DNA of 64,000 bases from CAYMSF01 sp964392985 (GTDB lineage: Bacteria > Verrucomicrobiota > Lentisphaeria > Victivallales > Victivallaceae): the NCBI GenBank assembly GCA_964392985.1, contig CAYMSF010000015.1, positions 13,168 through 77,167 on the forward strand, in the 5' to 3' direction. Position numbers and translations under genes: made by a program. The notes under the pieces are model-generated. The model saw only the letters and a list, made by a program, of their open reading frames with translations. It was not told where the DNA came from and did not search any database. Position 1 is the stretch's first letter; each line of letters begins with the position of its first letter. Of the stretch, positions 34,360 to 42,743 are shown piece by piece.

Positions 34360-35967
34360 TTAATGTTTTAATGTGAATTCTTTCGTATTGATAAGCGCCC
34401 ATGCCAAATCACACCATGCTTCGTTAGGTTTACGTTCCGGACTGCCCACGTAACCGAGGGCAATAGCCCGCTCATTTTCTGTTGGAAACCGTGACAAAAT
34501 CAACAAATATAATTCAGTAACCAAACCTGACCCTTTTTGCGTATTAAGTAATTTACGCAATACCGGACTGTTTTCAATTTTACGTTGTATATTGCTGGAA
34601 TTCAGCAAATACTGCGCCTGCAATGTCGTCGGTAAGTTATTCCGCTCTGACTCATAAGAGGTATTCCGCGGCGGTCGCCCGAATAACTCCAGAAATGGCG
34701 ATTCAATACTGCCGTCGGCAACAGTAATCGCTCTGTTCCCATTAGGTAGAAACGTAAAAGGCTCAGGAATATTGCTGGTATATGTCTCGGAAGTGCCAGT
34801 TATCTGACAAATAGCGTCAATTAACACCTCTGCATCGATACGGCGAATGCAATAATGCGAAAATCCGGAATCATCACCGCGGTTAAACTGATTACATATT
34901 GATGACCGTTGATAGGTACCGGAATTTAATATCAAACGGTAAATATGTTTTATATCAAATTTATTTTTTACCAGTTCCTGCTCCAGATAAACCAGCAATT
35001 CCTTGCTCCACGGCACACTTTTACTGGAATTGATGTTCTCACGCTCAGGCACAATCCAACGCCCGGTCAGACGATACCAGACCCGGTTAACTGCATTCTT
35101 CGCAAACCAGGGATTATCCGGTGACGTCAACCACCGGGCAAACACCATCCGCGGATCTCGTTCCAAGGAAATATTTGTCCCGAAACCGTCGAGCGGTACA
35201 GGTTTAACCACTTTACCGTTCGCCGGATCGGTTAATTTCCCTTGTTCGTTGAAATATACTATTTCCTCTTTCCACTCATCGGTGTTCTTATAACCAATTT
35301 TGGCGAAAAATGCCGCCATTTCCATTATCTGGGAATCGGAAAACTCTCCGTTGGTAAGATTCACTCCCATAAAAACCTGCGCCACATTGGCGGCAATGTC
35401 GCGTGGATTCCGTCCCTGAAACGCACGGTAATAATTAACCGGCGGAACATGAAAATTACTGCCGCTGGCAGTCAACAACTGCTGAACAAATTGGTCATAA
35501 GGGGTATTTTTCAGCATATTCTGCCGCACCCACCGGTCATAAGCCTGCGCCGCCTGCGGCCACAAATTACTCGGAAACTCAGCTTTTATCCGTAATAAAT
35601 CACCCCAGCGCAACGCCTGATAATCTGCAAAATCGTTACTGGCAAGAACTCGATCAATGAGTTTAGACCGTTTGTCCGGCGTACTGTCTTGCAAAAATTT
35701 CCTCACCTCTTCCGGTGGTGGCAATGTCCCCGCCGCATCCAAATATACCCGACGGACAAAAACTTCATCGGAACAGAGTACAGATGGTGGCAATCGTTTC
35801 GCTTTTAAACTTTCAACCACAATGCTGTCAATCCGGTTGTTGATTTTGAGCCGGTCATACCAGACCGATTCCTCGCCATCTCCCCCGCGACAGAATGTGA
35901 TAGACATAACCAGCAATAAACCGGTCAGCAACGGTTTCAGATAATCAGTATTATTTGCTAGTCTCAT
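34360..35967 (-). CDS. DUF1549 + DUF1553 protein, lacking the usual CxxCH
   Basis: The roughly 535-residue product has a signal (MRLANN...LLTGLLLVMSITFC), DUF1549 (about 45-220: NRIDSIVVESLKAKRLPPSVLCSDEVFVRRVYLDAAGTLP, then KRSKLIDRVLASNDFADYQALRWGDLLRI), and DUF1553 (about 280-525: PRMVFARWLTSPDNPWFAKNAVNRVWYRLTGRWIV, then FDIKHIYRLILNSGTYQRSS). In most relatives the DUF1549 end has a Cys-x2-Cys-His of cytochrome type after a FLG segment; here the region reads VFMGVNLTNGEFSDSQIMEMAAFFA and has no Cys. First gene of the operon; promoter at 36051-36079. ATG at 35967 preferred to TTG at 35970. Confidence 0.9.
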   Translation of the reverse strand: MRLANNTDYLKPLLTGLLLVMSITFCRGGDGEESVWYDRLKINNRIDSIVVESLKAKRLPPSVLCSDEVFVRRVYLDAAGTLPPPEEVRKFLQDSTPDKRSKLIDRVLASNDFADYQALRWGDLLRIKAEFPSNLWPQAAQAYDRWVRQNMLKNTPYDQFVQQLLTASGSNFHVPPVNYYRAFQGRNPRDIAANVAQVFMGVNLTNGEFSDSQIMEMAAFFAKIGYKNTDEWKEEIVYFNEQGKLTDPANGKVVKPVPLDGFGTNISLERDPRMVFARWLTSPDNPWFAKNAVNRVWYRLTGRWIVPERENINSSKSVPWSKELLVYLEQELVKNKFDIKHIYRLILNSGTYQRSSICNQFNRGDDSGFSHYCIRRIDAEVLIDAICQITGTSETYTSNIPEPFTFLPNGNRAITVADGSIESPFLELFGRPPRNTSYESERNNLPTTLQAQYLLNSSNIQRKIENSPVLRKLLNTQKGSGLVTELYLLILSRFPTENERAIALGYVGSPERKPNEAWCDLAWALINTKEFTLKH

Positions 35968-36050
35968 CAAGAATAATATTCCCGGGAAATTGAAAATTAT
36001 GAATTGATAACAGTAGTGCCATAAAAAAGTTCAGCACTTAGCTACTCAAT

Positions 36051-36079
36051 AAGATACAGAATAATCTAGCACAACTCAA
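36051..36079 (-). promoter_or_regulatory. promoter for the DUF1549-DUF1501-PPC-Rid operon
   Basis: Minus strand: TTGAGT (36074-36079), 17-base spacer, TATCTT (36051-36056), about 75 bases before the first start codon. Confidence 0.55.
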
Positions 36080-36256
36080 AGCTAATGCAATATTATCCCT
36101 GACTCAATAATATTGAATTGATTGTATAACCTGTAAATTTAATTTATAACTTTAAAAAGTTGTTAACTTTATCAATATTTGGTTATTTCACATTATTAAT
36201 TTCAGATTATCAAGAATGTATTATTGAAATATATTTCGAAAAACAAAGAGGTAAAA

Positions 36257-36333
<77 letters not shown>

Positions 36334-36350
36334 GCAGAATTGTGACGTTA

Positions 36351-36378
36351 CTAATAGTATTTTATTAAAAAAAATCAA
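36351..36378 (-). promoter_or_regulatory. promoter candidate for tRNA-Ala
   Basis: Minus strand: TTGATT (36373-36378), 16-base spacer, TATTAG (36351-36356), ending 17 bases before the mature tRNA 5' end. Confidence 0.45.
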
Positions 36379-36521
36379 GTGTTCTTTTGAAAATTCTGCA
36401 GTATAAATTACATTAAGAGGGTGTATATTATGACACGGCATTAAATAGGCGTCAACTGAACTAACTTGCATTGTCGCACTACAACAGCGCGGACAGTCCC
36501 CATGCAGGAATAAAGAGATAA

Positions 36522-37937
36522 ATGACAGAAGATAATAGACCTGACGAACTGGAAAGCACCGAAGACGCGGACGAAACAATTGATGTGCTGGATGAAGACA
36601 GCGCTCCAGTTGTTGATACGGTTGACGATGTCTCGGATTCGCTCAGGATTTACTTCCGGCAGATCTCCGCAATTCCCATGCTCACGCCGGAAAGACAGAG
36701 AGACGTTGCCGACGCTATCGAAAAATCAGTCCAGACATTCCGGGAAAAACTCTATCTGCTCGGCTTCGTCATGATTGAACACCTGAAACTGGTAACTGAT
36801 TTCGACGTGGAAACGATAGAAGACAACTTTATACCGTCAGCGCTGAAAGATGGCAAGGTTAAAAAATTGATGTCCGCCCTGCCCGTATGGAGTCGTGATA
36901 TGTTTGAACATTTTACCAAATTCAAAACTGCCTTTGAAAATGGTGATAAGAATCTGAATAAACTGCGAATTGGCTCAGTTGCCATCATGCTGCGTTATCC
37001 TGTTGTTTACGACCTGCTTGACGAATGGCGCGATGTTGTACTGGAATATATCAAATTAGCCAATCCGAAACTCTGCGAACCGGCCAAAGCCGGCAAAAAT
37101 GATATACCAGAAGATAAACATTCATTTCTCGAAAATAAATTAATGATGAGTCTGGATGAATTTTTCAAATTGCTGCCGGAACTGGAAAAGGCACGGGAGA
37201 AAGTTCAAACCACCCGTCAATCCATGTTGGAAGGCAACTTAAGACTGGTAGTCAGTATCGCCCACCGCTACCGCAACCGCGGTATGCCGTTTATAGATTT
37301 GATTCAAGAAGGCAATATGGGATTGATGCGGGCGCTGGAGAAATTTGACTTCAAGCTCGGTCATAAATTCAGCACCTACGCGTCCTGGTGGATTAAACAG
37401 AATATCACGCGGGCGATTGCGGAACAGTCCAGAGTAATCCGCATTCCGGTGCACATGGTCAAAACGATTGTAACCATCAATAATGCGGAACAGCGTTTCA
37501 TTCAAGAACACGGTAGAGAACCGTCAACAGATGAGCTCGCGATGATTATGGAATTGCCGTCATCCCGGGTAAGCGCTATCCAAAAAATGGCACGTCAGTC
37601 AATTTCGCTGCAGGCGCCAATCGGCAATAGTGAAGACGGTTCACTTATGGAAGATATCCTCGCTGATATTGAATCTGAAGACCCGGTACAAAATATAGCG
37701 CGGAAAGTAGTGCGGGAAAAATTGCATGAACTGCTGGGTACGCTCTCAGAACGTGAACAACAAATTATTATCATGCGGTTCGGGTTAATGGGATTCAAAA
37801 CTATGACCCTGATTGAAGTAAGTCAGCATTTCAACCTGACTCGCGAACGCATTCGCCAGTTGGAAATCAAAATCATCGAGAAATTACGCTCTCCGGCCAA
37901 ACTAAAATTCTTCGACGGATACTTTCACACCCATTGA
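36522..37937 (+). CDS. sigma-70 family RNA polymerase sigma factor, primary-like
   Basis: The 471-residue product has all core regions. Region 1.2 (about 45-75: SLRIYFRQISAIPMLTPERQRDVADAIE), region 2 with the -10 helix YRNRGMPFIDLIQEGNMGLMRALEKFDFKLGHKFSTYASWWIKQNITRAIAEQSRVIRIPVHM (about 245-310), region 3 (GREPSTDELAMIMELP), and region 4.2 helix-turn-helix LIEVSQHFNLTRERIRQLEIKIIEKLRSP at the C-terminus. The N-terminus is a short acidic tail (about 40 residues, Asp/Glu rich) instead of a full region 1.1. It is close to group 1 but could be a group 2 paralogue; whether another rpoD exists cannot be seen here. Confidence 0.92.
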   Translation: MTEDNRPDELESTEDADETIDVLDEDSAPVVDTVDDVSDSLRIYFRQISAIPMLTPERQRDVADAIEKSVQTFREKLYLLGFVMIEHLKLVTDFDVETIEDNFIPSALKDGKVKKLMSALPVWSRDMFEHFTKFKTAFENGDKNLNKLRIGSVAIMLRYPVVYDLLDEWRDVVLEYIKLANPKLCEPAKAGKNDIPEDKHSFLENKLMMSLDEFFKLLPELEKAREKVQTTRQSMLEGNLRLVVSIAHRYRNRGMPFIDLIQEGNMGLMRALEKFDFKLGHKFSTYASWWIKQNITRAIAEQSRVIRIPVHMVKTIVTINNAEQRFIQEHGREPSTDELAMIMELPSSRVSAIQKMARQSISLQAPIGNSEDGSLMEDILADIESEDPVQNIARKVVREKLHELLGTLSEREQQIIIMRFGLMGFKTMTLIEVSQHFNLTRERIRQLEIKIIEKLRSPAKLKFFDGYFHTH

Positions 37938-38032
37938 CCGCGACAAAGGCTATGAGTTTGCCGTAACATTAAAGTTATACCAATTCGGTCATATTGATAG
38001 AAGCCTCGTTTGATCTTTGGCGCCTATTATAA

Positions 38033-38083
38033 TCTACAAGGTTTAGATGATGCCGACGGCATCAAACGTTTATAATCTGTAGA
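38033..38083. other. compound inverted repeat downstream of the sigma factor gene
   Basis: Outer TCTACA/TGTAGA arms (38033-38038, 38078-38083) enclose an inner GATGCCG/CGGCATC stem flanked by GTTT/AAAC. No T run follows on either strand, so it is probably not an intrinsic terminator; an mRNA-stabilising or processing structure is possible. Confidence 0.4.
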
Positions 38084-38140
38084 TATTCGCGGTAAATCAA
38101 CATTCCACACAAGCGATACAAAATCTGAATGACTGGCAAT

Positions 38141-38170
38141 AAAAAAGACCGGAGTTTTTATGCTCCGGTC
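38141..38170 (-). terminator. intrinsic terminator after the two unknown membrane-protein genes
   Basis: Minus strand: 8-bp stem GACCGGAG/CTCCGGTC with an 8-base loop, followed by six T then ATT. It lies 20 bases after the stop at 38191. Confidence 0.92.
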
Positions 38171-38190
38171 CGATAACGTAACAGAATTAA

Positions 38191-38976
38191 TTATTCCTGT
38201 ACTTTAACCTTAGCGCCACTTGCGGTGGTTTGGGCTTTGTTACAGATATCCTCAACAACTTTGGTAGACATGCTGATAATGTCGCCGAAACAACTATTGC
38301 CGCTATCGATTTTTGCCTGTTCCACGATGCAAAGCCAGTAGATAATGAACATTTTTTCGGCATATTCTTTTTTGTTCATTTTGGCAACAGGTTTGACACG
38401 GAGCGCATCAATATCACCGCGGAATTTATCAAGGTTATTGAAAAATTCATTATTGATGATGTTTCTGATTTCTTCATCAATTTTTCCTGTGATATGAGAG
38501 GCCAATGCTTTGCCGAGATTTTTATCTTTGATGATGTCTTTATTCTTCAAAACTTCATCGACACCAGATTCAAAAATCTTCTGCAATGCTACGAGATGTT
38601 CGGTTTCCACTTCTGTCATCATTTCTGCGACATAAAGCTCAATCTGAGATTTGGCAACTTCAGTAACTCGCGGCACGAGAGCCTGGACACTTTCCATGGT
38701 ACGATCGGCGAGTTGTTTTGCGCCCGGCTTCATCTGATCTTTAATCTGCCGTGCAAAATTCGGGATTGACTCTTTAATTTTGGTATTCAGAGCAATAGCC
38801 AAATTGGTCGGGGTCGCCAATTCTTTGATTTTTACATTAATAAAAATGGTATAGCCGGCGAGAATAATTATTACTATCAGATAGAAAGCCAGAGCCTTGT
38901 TCAGGGAAGAGGCGAAGCTTTTTTCTTCCCGTGCGACGGAATCGTAAAGTTTTTCAATTTTATCATTGATGCTCAT
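38191..38976 (-). CDS. membrane-anchored helical protein of unknown function (B)
   Basis: The 261-residue product has a short cytosolic coil (1-28), one membrane helix (about 29-50: AFYLIVIIILAGYTIFI), and a roughly 200-residue mainly helical outer part rich in Lys and Glu, with two Cys near the end. It is the second gene of a two-gene unit (ATG 2 bases after its partner, ribosome site GGGAGGAAA) followed by a strong terminator. The partner has the same architecture and length but little visible sequence identity, which suggests a heteromeric pair. No family is recognised. Function unknown. Confidence 0.75.
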   Translation of the reverse strand: MSINDKIEKLYDSVAREEKSFASSLNKALAFYLIVIIILAGYTIFINVKIKELATPTNLAIALNTKIKESIPNFARQIKDQMKPGAKQLADRTMESVQALVPRVTEVAKSQIELYVAEMMTEVETEHLVALQKIFESGVDEVLKNKDIIKDKNLGKALASHITGKIDEEIRNIINNEFFNNLDKFRGDIDALRVKPVAKMNKKEYAEKMFIIYWLCIVEQAKIDSGNSCFGDIISMSTKVVEDICNKAQTTASGAKVKVQE

Positions 38977-38978
38977 GA

Positions 38979-39767
38979 TTATTTTCCTCCCTTAGTATCA
39001 ATTGCTACTGCTGCCACGGCACCTTTTTGTGCGTTCAAATGGTATATCCACAATTCGAGGAAAGACTCTAACAAGAGATTTTCCACCTCGCCTTGATGCA
39101 GTTTTTTAATAGTGGCATACTCGGGAGTATCAGAATATTTTCTGAAGCTTTCATCAAGGAGCATCAGTTTATCCTTGGCTTCACCAAGTCGTTTATCTAA
39201 AATATTGGTAAGCTCTTCAATAAAGTGTGTATTAACTTCATTAAAAGCTTTTTCCAATTCAGTAGAGGTTAGTTCAGGATGTTTGGCCAGGATGCCTTTC
39301 TCAATTTTAGTGAGGGCATTGGACAAACGATAGAGGACTTTATTCCTGATATCTGTCTGCAGGAAAGCTTCAATTTCCTGAGCAGACTTGAAGACATCCT
39401 CTTTAATTTTGGGTAAACTGGATTCAAAAGAGGCAAACAACTCTTTTTTGAATTCGGGAATAAAGACTTCTTGAAAATCTTTACCGATGGCACGAAGTTC
39501 AGGACTGCGGGTAATAATGGTAGAGTTTTTGGAAATTTCTTCAAGCAGCAACTGCGAGTTGTAATTTCTGACGAAATCAACCAGGCTGATAACAAAAACC
39601 GCCATAACAAGAATTATCAGCACCATGCCAAAGATACTGACATAGAACTGTTTTTTCTTGATCTGGTCGATCCGGTTGATGGTTTTTTCGATGACATCCA
39701 GCTTTTTCTCGAAGTCGTCATTTTTGACGTCTGGAGACGGCATTGTTTTGGTCACGTCTTCTGCCAT
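38979..39767 (-). CDS. membrane-anchored helical protein of unknown function (A)
   Basis: The 262-residue product resembles its neighbour in layout: a charged cytosolic N-terminus with coil (VIEKTINRIDQIKKKQ), one membrane helix (about 43-65: VSIFGMVLIILVMAVFVISLVDF), then about 190 residues of amphipathic helices with many Glu and Lys. It ends in a small Ala-rich stretch (AQKGAVAAVAIDTKGGK). Both genes read as a pair on one transcript. No homologue is recognised by sight; the design is like a coiled, membrane-tethered scaffold. Confidence 0.75.
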   Translation of the reverse strand: MAEDVTKTMPSPDVKNDDFEKKLDVIEKTINRIDQIKKKQFYVSIFGMVLIILVMAVFVISLVDFVRNYNSQLLLEEISKNSTIITRSPELRAIGKDFQEVFIPEFKKELFASFESSLPKIKEDVFKSAQEIEAFLQTDIRNKVLYRLSNALTKIEKGILAKHPELTSTELEKAFNEVNTHFIEELTNILDKRLGEAKDKLMLLDESFRKYSDTPEYATIKKLHQGEVENLLLESFLELWIYHLNAQKGAVAAVAIDTKGGK

Positions 39768-39940
39768 TTTTCACCCTTTCTCATTACATTAATGATTTAG
39801 ATTCCCTCTGTGGCACCCTCTGCCACAGAGACCGACAAAAATAACACTGAGAGCTACTCTAGCACAGCAACCGTAAATAGCAAAAAAATTTTATTCCGGC
39901 TCAATGCCTGAAACTCTCATGTTGAAGCGCGATAACCAAA

Positions 39941-40024
39941 TGGTACGCGGGGTGGGACTCGAACCCACATGTCTAAGACACTGGAACCTAAATCCAGCGC
40001 GTCTGCCAATTTCGCCACCCGCGC
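39941..40024 (-). tRNA. tRNA-Leu (anticodon UAG)
   Basis: Minus strand class II cloverleaf: acceptor GCGCGGG/CCCGCGT (terminal G1:U72 wobble), TGGCGAAATTGGCAGACGC D-arm, anticodon stem CTGGA/TCCAG with loop TTTAGGT (anticodon TAG, codon CUA), a long variable arm, T-loop GTTCGAG, discriminator A and encoded CCA (39941-39943). Confidence 0.96.
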
Positions 40025-40057
40025 TTCAACACCTTAACTCGAACATACGGAAAGACA

Positions 40058-40086
40058 ATAATGCAACAAAATTAAAAAGCAAACAA
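40058..40086 (-). promoter_or_regulatory. promoter candidate for tRNA-Leu
   Basis: Minus strand: TTGTTT (40081-40086), 17-base spacer, CATTAT (40058-40063), about 33 bases before the mature 5' end. Confidence 0.45.
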
Positions 40087-40098
40087 AAAAAAAATTTT

Positions 40099-40129
40099 TT
40101 ATTACTTTTGTGTTTAATTAAACACAAAA
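40099..40129 (-). terminator. AT-rich palindromic terminator candidate after ppiB
   Basis: A perfect 24-base palindrome (40106-40129, TTTTGTGTTTAA and its complement) lies about 50 bases after the ppiB stop. It folds with a 4-base loop, but the T run comes only after a short gap and the stem has only four G:C pairs, so it is weaker than the terminators at 8690 and 19060. Confidence 0.5.
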
Positions 40130-40177
40130 AACACAAAAATATAATAGAACAACAACAAACATGCCAATTTTAACGCA

Positions 40178-40669
40178 TCAATCGCGAACTATTTTTAAAA
40201 TTGTTACATTTTCGACCGGGACATCCTGGTGACCATTGCGGGAACCGGTTTTTACCGCCTTGATTTTTTCAACCGTCTCCATGCCTTCGGTCACTTCACC
40301 AAAGACGCAATAGCCGAAATGTTGAGGAGTGGGAGCACGAAAATCCAGAAAATCATTATCAACAACATTGATAAAAAACTGACTGGTGGCGCTATCGGGA
40401 ATATTGGTACGGGCCATGGCAACCGTGCCGCGTTTATTACTGATCTGATTCATGGCCTCATTCTTGATCGATTCTCTAGTCTTCTTCTGTACAAAGTTGG
40501 AGTCAAATCCTCCGCCCTGCACCATGAAATTGCTGATAACACGATGAAAAATGGTATTATCATAATGACCGTCATCGACATATTGTAGAAAATTTTTCAC
40601 TGTCTCAGGAGCTTCCTGTGTGAAAAGTTTCAATTTGATGTCGCCCAGTGATGTTTTGATGGTAACCAT
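40178..40669 (-). CDS. ppiB: cyclophilin-type peptidyl-prolyl isomerase
   Basis: The 163-residue product is a single cytosolic cyclophilin domain without signal. It shows FHRVISNFMVQGGGF (the FHR and MVQGG active-site strands), GTVAMARTNIPDSATSQFFINVVDNDFLDF and YCVFGEVTEGMETVEKI. The isomerase speeds Pro cis-trans exchange during folding. A hairpin separates it from the murB-ddl fusion 50 bases upstream. Confidence 0.95.
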   Translation of the reverse strand: MVTIKTSLGDIKLKLFTQEAPETVKNFLQYVDDGHYDNTIFHRVISNFMVQGGGFDSNFVQKKTRESIKNEAMNQISNKRGTVAMARTNIPDSATSQFFINVVDNDFLDFRAPTPQHFGYCVFGEVTEGMETVEKIKAVKTGSRNGHQDVPVENVTILKIVRD

Positions 40670-40689
40670 AATGCTCCTTGTTAAGTTTT

Positions 40690-40713
40690 TATTACAAAGT
40701 CCACTTTGTAATA
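40690..40713 (-). other. hairpin between murB-ddl and ppiB
   Basis: A 10-bp stem TATTACAAAG/CTTTGTAATA with a 4-base loop sits in the 50-base gap, about 20 bases before the ppiB ATG. No U run follows, so it resembles a processing or translation-control hairpin more than a terminator. Confidence 0.5.
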
Positions 40714-40720
40714 TTTATTA

Positions 40721-42565
40721 TTATCTTTTTAATGCGTTCTGTACTAACATAACACAAAGTTTCTCAAAAGAAATGCCGGCCTGGAGCGCGGCTTTCGGTA
40801 CCAGACTGCTGGAGGTAAATCCCGGCAGACTATTCCCCTCAAGCACAAATAATTTATCGTCAGGCGTAACAAAAATATCAACGCGGAGAATATCTCTGGC
40901 GCCCGATGCACGATAAAACTCCAAGGCAATTTGCTGTGCTTGATGTTGTAGCGGCACACTGACATTTACGGGTGGGCAGAAATATTTCGTTTCGCCTTGC
41001 GAATGAGTGTATTTAGCATCATAGTCATAAAATTTCCCGGGTACTTGAATTTCGATTACCGGCAAAGATCGACCATTGATGATACCGGCGGTCGTTTCAA
41101 TACCTTTAATGAATTTTTCTACCAGCAATGTATTATCGTATTGAAATGCTTCATCAAGTGCAGAATCCCACTTATCCAGAGTATCGACAATAACAATGCC
41201 GACGGTTGAACCCTCTTTCGGTGGTTTTACCACGACTGGACAGGAAAGATTGTCAGGAAATTTTCTATTATCTTTGGTAACTACCGACCAGGGTGAGGTT
41301 GGAATTTTATGCTCTTCCATCAGTTGTTTGCTCTTTATCTTGTCAATAATTATTGCACTGGCACAACTACCGCTGCCGACGAAACGCAAGCCGGCATCTT
41401 CCAATGCACGTTGAATTTCACCATTTTCACCAAAACCGCCATGTAAAACGGGAAATACAACATCGGCATCACGCATTTCCTGAGTGATGCTGGTATCGCT
41501 GACATCAATTTCAGTAACTTCGTATCCGGCGGTGCGCAATGCTCTGGCAACACCGGCGCCGGATTCAAGCGATACTGCGCGCTCGCTACTGGTACCCCCC
41601 TTCAAAACAGCAATTCTGGGTCTTTTTATGGCTTTGTTCATCATATCAAGAGTAGCAGAATTGGCAAAACAAACTTCAGGAGATAAATAAAACCCGGTCT
41701 TCTCCGCGACCAGTTGGCGCACTTTGCAGGTAAGATCAACAAAATCTGCCTCCGACGCATGATCAGTATTGATAAAGTAATTGGCATGTTGCTGGCTGAC
41801 GATAATTTTACCGGATTTCATCTCTTTGCCGCCCGCCTGATCAATAAGCCGTCCAGCAGGGTCAATCGGTGAAACATTTCTAAAAACACAACCGCAGGAA
41901 CGGCCTCTGGGTTCATTCGCCCGGCGGGTTTTCAATTCGCCACTTATTTTTTGCAACTCCTGATTTCGCTCAACTTCAGGCAAGGCGAAAATTGCGCCGG
42001 TCAAAATAACATTTGGGGGAATTGAAGAATTACGATATTGCCACTGGATATCGCTACCGGCTGCCGACCATGGGTTACCCTCAAGATCAAAACCGCAGAG
42101 TTCAATGGTAACATCACCAATGGCAATATTATGGGCGCTGGCATTCATGACAAGAGCTCCGCCGACGGTACCAGGGATACCGCTCAATGGCGCAATGCCG
42201 CCAAATCCTTTTTTTGCACAGGAATTAACCAGATCGGACAATCGAACTCCGGAGCCGGCAGTAACATGTTTTCGCCCTATCTTGATTCTAACAAAATCAT
42301 TTTGGCACAAACGTATAACCAGGCCAGGGAAAGCAGCATCCATGCCAGCCAGGTTTGTTCCTCCTCCGATTGTCAGGACGGGAATTCCGCGTTTATGACA
42401 ATAATGCAACAGATGCACCAGCGAAATGTCATCGGTAGGTTCAGCCAAAACCGGTATTTCACCACCGACACCGAGTGATGTTACCTCGTGCCAACTAACG
42501 TCATATTTGATGGGCAATAAGGGAAACGCTTGTTCAAATTCATCGTTGTTCCGTAGCGGATTCAT
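40721..42565 (-). CDS. fused MurB-Ddl: UDP-N-acetylenolpyruvoylglucosamine reductase / D-Ala-D-Ala ligase
   Basis: Two complete peptidoglycan enzymes in one 614-residue chain. Residues 1 to about 305 are MurB: VLTIGGGTNLAGMD (FAD), the core GIAPLSGIPGTVGGALVMNASAH, then RSCGCVFRN at about 225 and LSPEVCFAN at the end. The catalytic Ser that protonates the substrate (GS-F in other MurBs) is Cys here, a change known in some MurBs. From about 315 it is Ddl: RIAVLKGGTSSERAVSLESG, HGGFGENGE, the ATP-binding EGSTVGI, KFYDYDAKY, and LEGNSLPGFTSSSLVPKAA. The linker is about 15 residues. A single product would join steps that are normally far apart in the pathway. Confidence 0.94.
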   Translation of the reverse strand: MNPLRNNDEFEQAFPLLPIKYDVSWHEVTSLGVGGEIPVLAEPTDDISLVHLLHYCHKRGIPVLTIGGGTNLAGMDAAFPGLVIRLCQNDFVRIKIGRKHVTAGSGVRLSDLVNSCAKKGFGGIAPLSGIPGTVGGALVMNASAHNIAIGDVTIELCGFDLEGNPWSAAGSDIQWQYRNSSIPPNVILTGAIFALPEVERNQELQKISGELKTRRANEPRGRSCGCVFRNVSPIDPAGRLIDQAGGKEMKSGKIIVSQQHANYFINTDHASEADFVDLTCKVRQLVAEKTGFYLSPEVCFANSATLDMMNKAIKRPRIAVLKGGTSSERAVSLESGAGVARALRTAGYEVTEIDVSDTSITQEMRDADVVFPVLHGGFGENGEIQRALEDAGLRFVGSGSCASAIIIDKIKSKQLMEEHKIPTSPWSVVTKDNRKFPDNLSCPVVVKPPKEGSTVGIVIVDTLDKWDSALDEAFQYDNTLLVEKFIKGIETTAGIINGRSLPVIEIQVPGKFYDYDAKYTHSQGETKYFCPPVNVSVPLQHQAQQIALEFYRASGARDILRVDIFVTPDDKLFVLEGNSLPGFTSSSLVPKAALQAGISFEKLCVMLVQNALKR

Positions 42566-42743
42566 TATTGCATTCCTTTAATTTGTTCTATTTAATTTAT
42601 GATTTTAATTACAAAAAAGTGTCATGTTATAAAGTTTTATAAATATACTCCATAAAGTTGTTAAATATTAACACCACAACTATAATTTTCCGTGAAGATT
42701 CGCAATGGTTGTTAGTTGCGGGAAAATATTGGATAGTGCATAA

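Noticed and set aside
38230..38769. 179-codon plus-strand frame
   Set aside because: Lies entirely opposite the 261-residue membrane protein, which has a proper ribosome site and a signal-like helix; composition is His/Phe-rich mirror sequence.
39904..40173. 89-codon plus-strand frame across tRNA-Leu
   Set aside because: Created by the complement of the tRNA; the rest is low-complexity Lys/Asn sequence.
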